DNA from: Candidatus Melainabacteria bacterium
GTDB lineage: Bacteria; Cyanobacteriota; Vampirovibrionia; Obscuribacterales; Obscuribacteraceae
Direction of reading: 5' to 3'
Assembly (NCBI GenBank): GCA_003151275.1
Contig: PLXC01000001.1
Location: 1-14,913 of the forward strand
Length of the DNA: 14,913 nt
Part shown: piece after piece, positions 13,401 to 14,913 of the stretch
Numbering within the stretch: the stretch's first letter is position 1
How the letters are laid out: the number at the start of each line of letters is the position of its first letter
Made by a program: the position numbers and the translations under genes
The notes under the pieces: model-generated
Seen by the model: the letters and a program-made list of their open reading frames with translations, nothing else
Databases searched by the model: none
Told to the model about the DNA's origin: nothing

Positions 13401-14150
13401 CTAGAGGGTGTCGCGGTCCTTCTTGCCGCGTTGGTTGGAAGGATCGTCACCAGGTTTTGGCGAGGGCTGTTGCCCTTTCGGACCGCCGTCTTTGCCTTTC
13501 GCTTGACCGTCTGCTTGCCCGGTTTGATAGAGCTTTTCCAGGTTGTACTTGGCTTGGAGAGCGTCGTTACCCCAGATCGCCGCGTCTTCCGAGCTCAGCC
13601 CGATGTAGCGATTGCCGGGATTTAGTTGCAAGCTGAGCCAAAATTGCTCAGCCGCTTCCTTGCCCTTTTTCGCTTGCGCCAGAGCCACGCCTTTGTGGAA
13701 GCGCGCCCTTGCTTCGATGTCGGTGCGCGGTGCACCAAAAAGAAGCTGTTCGATGTAGCCGCTTGTCGCTTCGCGCTTGTAGGCAGCGCTTGATTCGTCG
13801 AGGAGCTTGACCAAGTTTGGCAGGTCGTGTTTGTCGAGCGCGACCATGGCTTGGTTGTATTTGTCGATCTGCTCGGAGCGATGTTGCAGCAGCCAATATC
13901 CGCCGCCGGCACAAAGCGTGCCGAAGACGGCTAAGACTGCTCCTGCATAACGCCAGTGCGCGATGCGCCAGGCGAGAGCGAGCAGCAGGGCACCGATGGT
14001 GGTGCTGACAACGAGCAGGTCTTGGGCGGATCCGCCCGAGACTGCCAGTCGCTGCACCGATCGGATCGTCAGGACCGCCAGGATTGTGATCACCAGTGGT
14101 CCCAGCCATTTGCGCATGGCAGCGCTGAATGTATTCAATGAGTTCTTCAT
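13401..14150 (-). CDS. TPR membrane protein (BatC/MxaK-like, 249 aa)
   Basis: Three hydrophobic segments (about 15-33, 45-62 and 69-88) are followed by a helical tetratricopeptide-type region (about 95-210). The clearest repeat is ARFHKGVALAQAKKGKEAAE ending at LQLNPG (about 148-178), and NDALQAKYNLEKLYQ is a second helix pair. The tail (212-249) is hydrophilic and Gly/Pro/Gln/Lys-rich with no fold expected. Its position between two VWA genes is that of BatC or MxaK. I assign it by architecture and neighbours, not by a diagnostic motif. The ATG at 14150 has no Shine-Dalgarno sequence; the 11-base gap to the upstream gene reads CCCACACAACT, directly after its TAA stop. Confidence 0.8.
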   Translation of the reverse strand: MKNSLNTFSAAMRKWLGPLVITILAVLTIRSVQRLAVSGGSAQDLLVVSTTIGALLLALAWRIAHWRYAGAVLAVFGTLCAGGGYWLLQHRSEQIDKYNQAMVALDKHDLPNLVKLLDESSAAYKREATSGYIEQLLFGAPRTDIEARARFHKGVALAQAKKGKEAAEQFWLSLQLNPGNRYIGLSSEDAAIWGNDALQAKYNLEKLYQTGQADGQAKGKDGGPKGQQPSPKPGDDPSNQRGKKDRDTL

Positions 14151-14161
14151 AGTTGTGTGGG

Positions 14162-14913
14162 TTATAGGTTTTCTCTGAAGCTGGCCGCACTGAGGATGAA
14201 CAGCGCAGCGAGCAACGATCCCGCCAGAATGAAGCGGCGGCGAACGTCTTTATCGACCGTGACAGGCTCTCCCTCAACGGTCGACTTTTCCAGGCGATTG
14301 ATTACCGTGAAGGCGTTTTTCATCGCCTGTCCGTCTCCGGCCCAGAGCACCGCTTGTTGGAATTCAGGGTGGGCTGGATCGTTCGGGTTGACTGCTTCGA
14401 TCAATTTGCGCATTGATTCGGTGGCGCTGTTTTGCACTTGCGTTTTGGGACCGCAGACCAGGGCGTAAACGTGGATGTTCATGCCCGACTGCGTCATCTG
14501 TTGGACCAGGGCGTCGTGCCGTTCAGGGCTGATTCCGGCATCACCGTCGGAGACGAAAATCATCACCTTGGTTTTGACGTTCTTCTTGCCCCATTGCTTG
14601 AACTCGTTGATGCAATACTGGAAGGCTCCGACTCTTTTCTCGTTTTCGGTTGGCCCTTCGAAGTTTGTGCCACCGCCCGATTTGGACGATAGATGCTCGA
14701 CCTTGCGCAGCGGAATGCCTAGTTCCGAAGTGAGTGGATAAGACGGGTGCACTTCGTCATCGAAGGTGCCGACGCCAACGCGGTCTCCCTGCAGACCTTT
14801 GCTCAACGCATCCTGACTGGCTTCCATGCGCGAACGGACGAACTTCCAGGCCGCATACCGGGCCAGCGCAAAGCGCTCAGCCTTTGTGGCGTCGGCTGGC
14901 TTTTCCGGCGGTT
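14162..14913 (-). CDS. VWA-domain protein (BatB/MxaL-like), 5' end outside window
   Basis: The frame stays open past the internal Met at 14827 to the right edge (…AERFALARYAAWKFVRSR before that Met), so the gene is cut and the N-terminus with the first metal motif is missing. The visible VWA domain includes DRVGVGTFDDEV, the threonine motif in SGGGTNFEG, and the acidic strand end VMIFVSDGDAG. A C-terminal helix (RRFILAGSLLAALFILSA) anchors it to the membrane, with only a few residues beyond. The pattern is that of BatB or MxaL, a partner of the VWA protein at 12237-13388. Its TAA stop is 11 bases before the TPR gene, so the two are co-transcribed. Confidence 0.9.
   Translation of the reverse strand, partial: PPEKPADATKAERFALARYAAWKFVRSRMEASQDALSKGLQGDRVGVGTFDDEVHPSYPLTSELGIPLRKVEHLSSKSGGGTNFEGPTENEKRVGAFQYCINEFKQWGKKNVKTKVMIFVSDGDAGISPERHDALVQQMTQSGMNIHVYALVCGPKTQVQNSATESMRKLIEAVNPNDPAHPEFQQAVLWAGDGQAMKNAFTVINRLEKSTVEGEPVTVDKDVRRRFILAGSLLAALFILSAASFRENL

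Noticed and set aside
5638..14913. A methanol dehydrogenase cluster
   Set aside because: Only accessory-type genes are visible. No MxaF/XoxF, cytochrome cL or PQQ synthesis gene lies in the window, so methanol oxidation cannot be claimed.

Overview
The window is bacterial chromosome with moderate base composition and tightly packed genes, almost all on the minus strand. No rRNA, tRNA, CRISPR, insertion sequence or integrase is visible. The organism cannot be named from this sequence. Secreted and membrane-anchored proteins are abundant, but nothing seen fixes the phylum. An unusual trait is that many genes have no Shine-Dalgarno sequence and instead follow leaders rich in A and C with repeated AACC or CAA.

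Left edge (1-1430): the 3' end of a plus-strand gene with an intrinsic terminator, then about 690 bases with no convincing gene, then a small plus-strand gene for an exported protein of about 107 residues. A shared convergent terminator follows at 1376-1407.

Lipid block (1432-3631, minus): three translationally coupled genes for a YnbA-like CDP-alcohol phosphatidyltransferase, a PlsC-like acyltransferase and a CdsA/YnbB-like phosphatidate cytidylyltransferase. They overlap by TGATG and TAATG. Together they look like a side branch of phospholipid or glycolipid synthesis, not the housekeeping set.

Long minus-strand block (14913 down to 3893): read in the direction of transcription it encodes a VWA protein (cut by the window edge), a TPR membrane protein, a second VWA protein, a MoxR AAA+ ATPase, a DUF58 protein and a signal-peptide/single-TM protein. 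The set matches the MxaL-K-C-R-S-A accessory proteins of methanol dehydrogenase and, more generally, Bat-type modules. It is followed by two S41 carboxyl-terminal processing peptidase homologues. The first has an intact Ser/Lys dyad; the second has lost the serine and is probably a pseudoprotease. Last come a 61-aa membrane protein, an isochorismatase-fold hydrolase, a 108-aa membrane protein and a 98-aa soluble protein. Strong hairpins without U-tracts lie downstream of several stop codons.

The best candidate for an undescribed system is the coupling of a MoxR/VWA chaperone module to an active and a dead CTP protease, with no PQQ dehydrogenase in view. A plausible but unproven role is maturation or quality control of an envelope protein.
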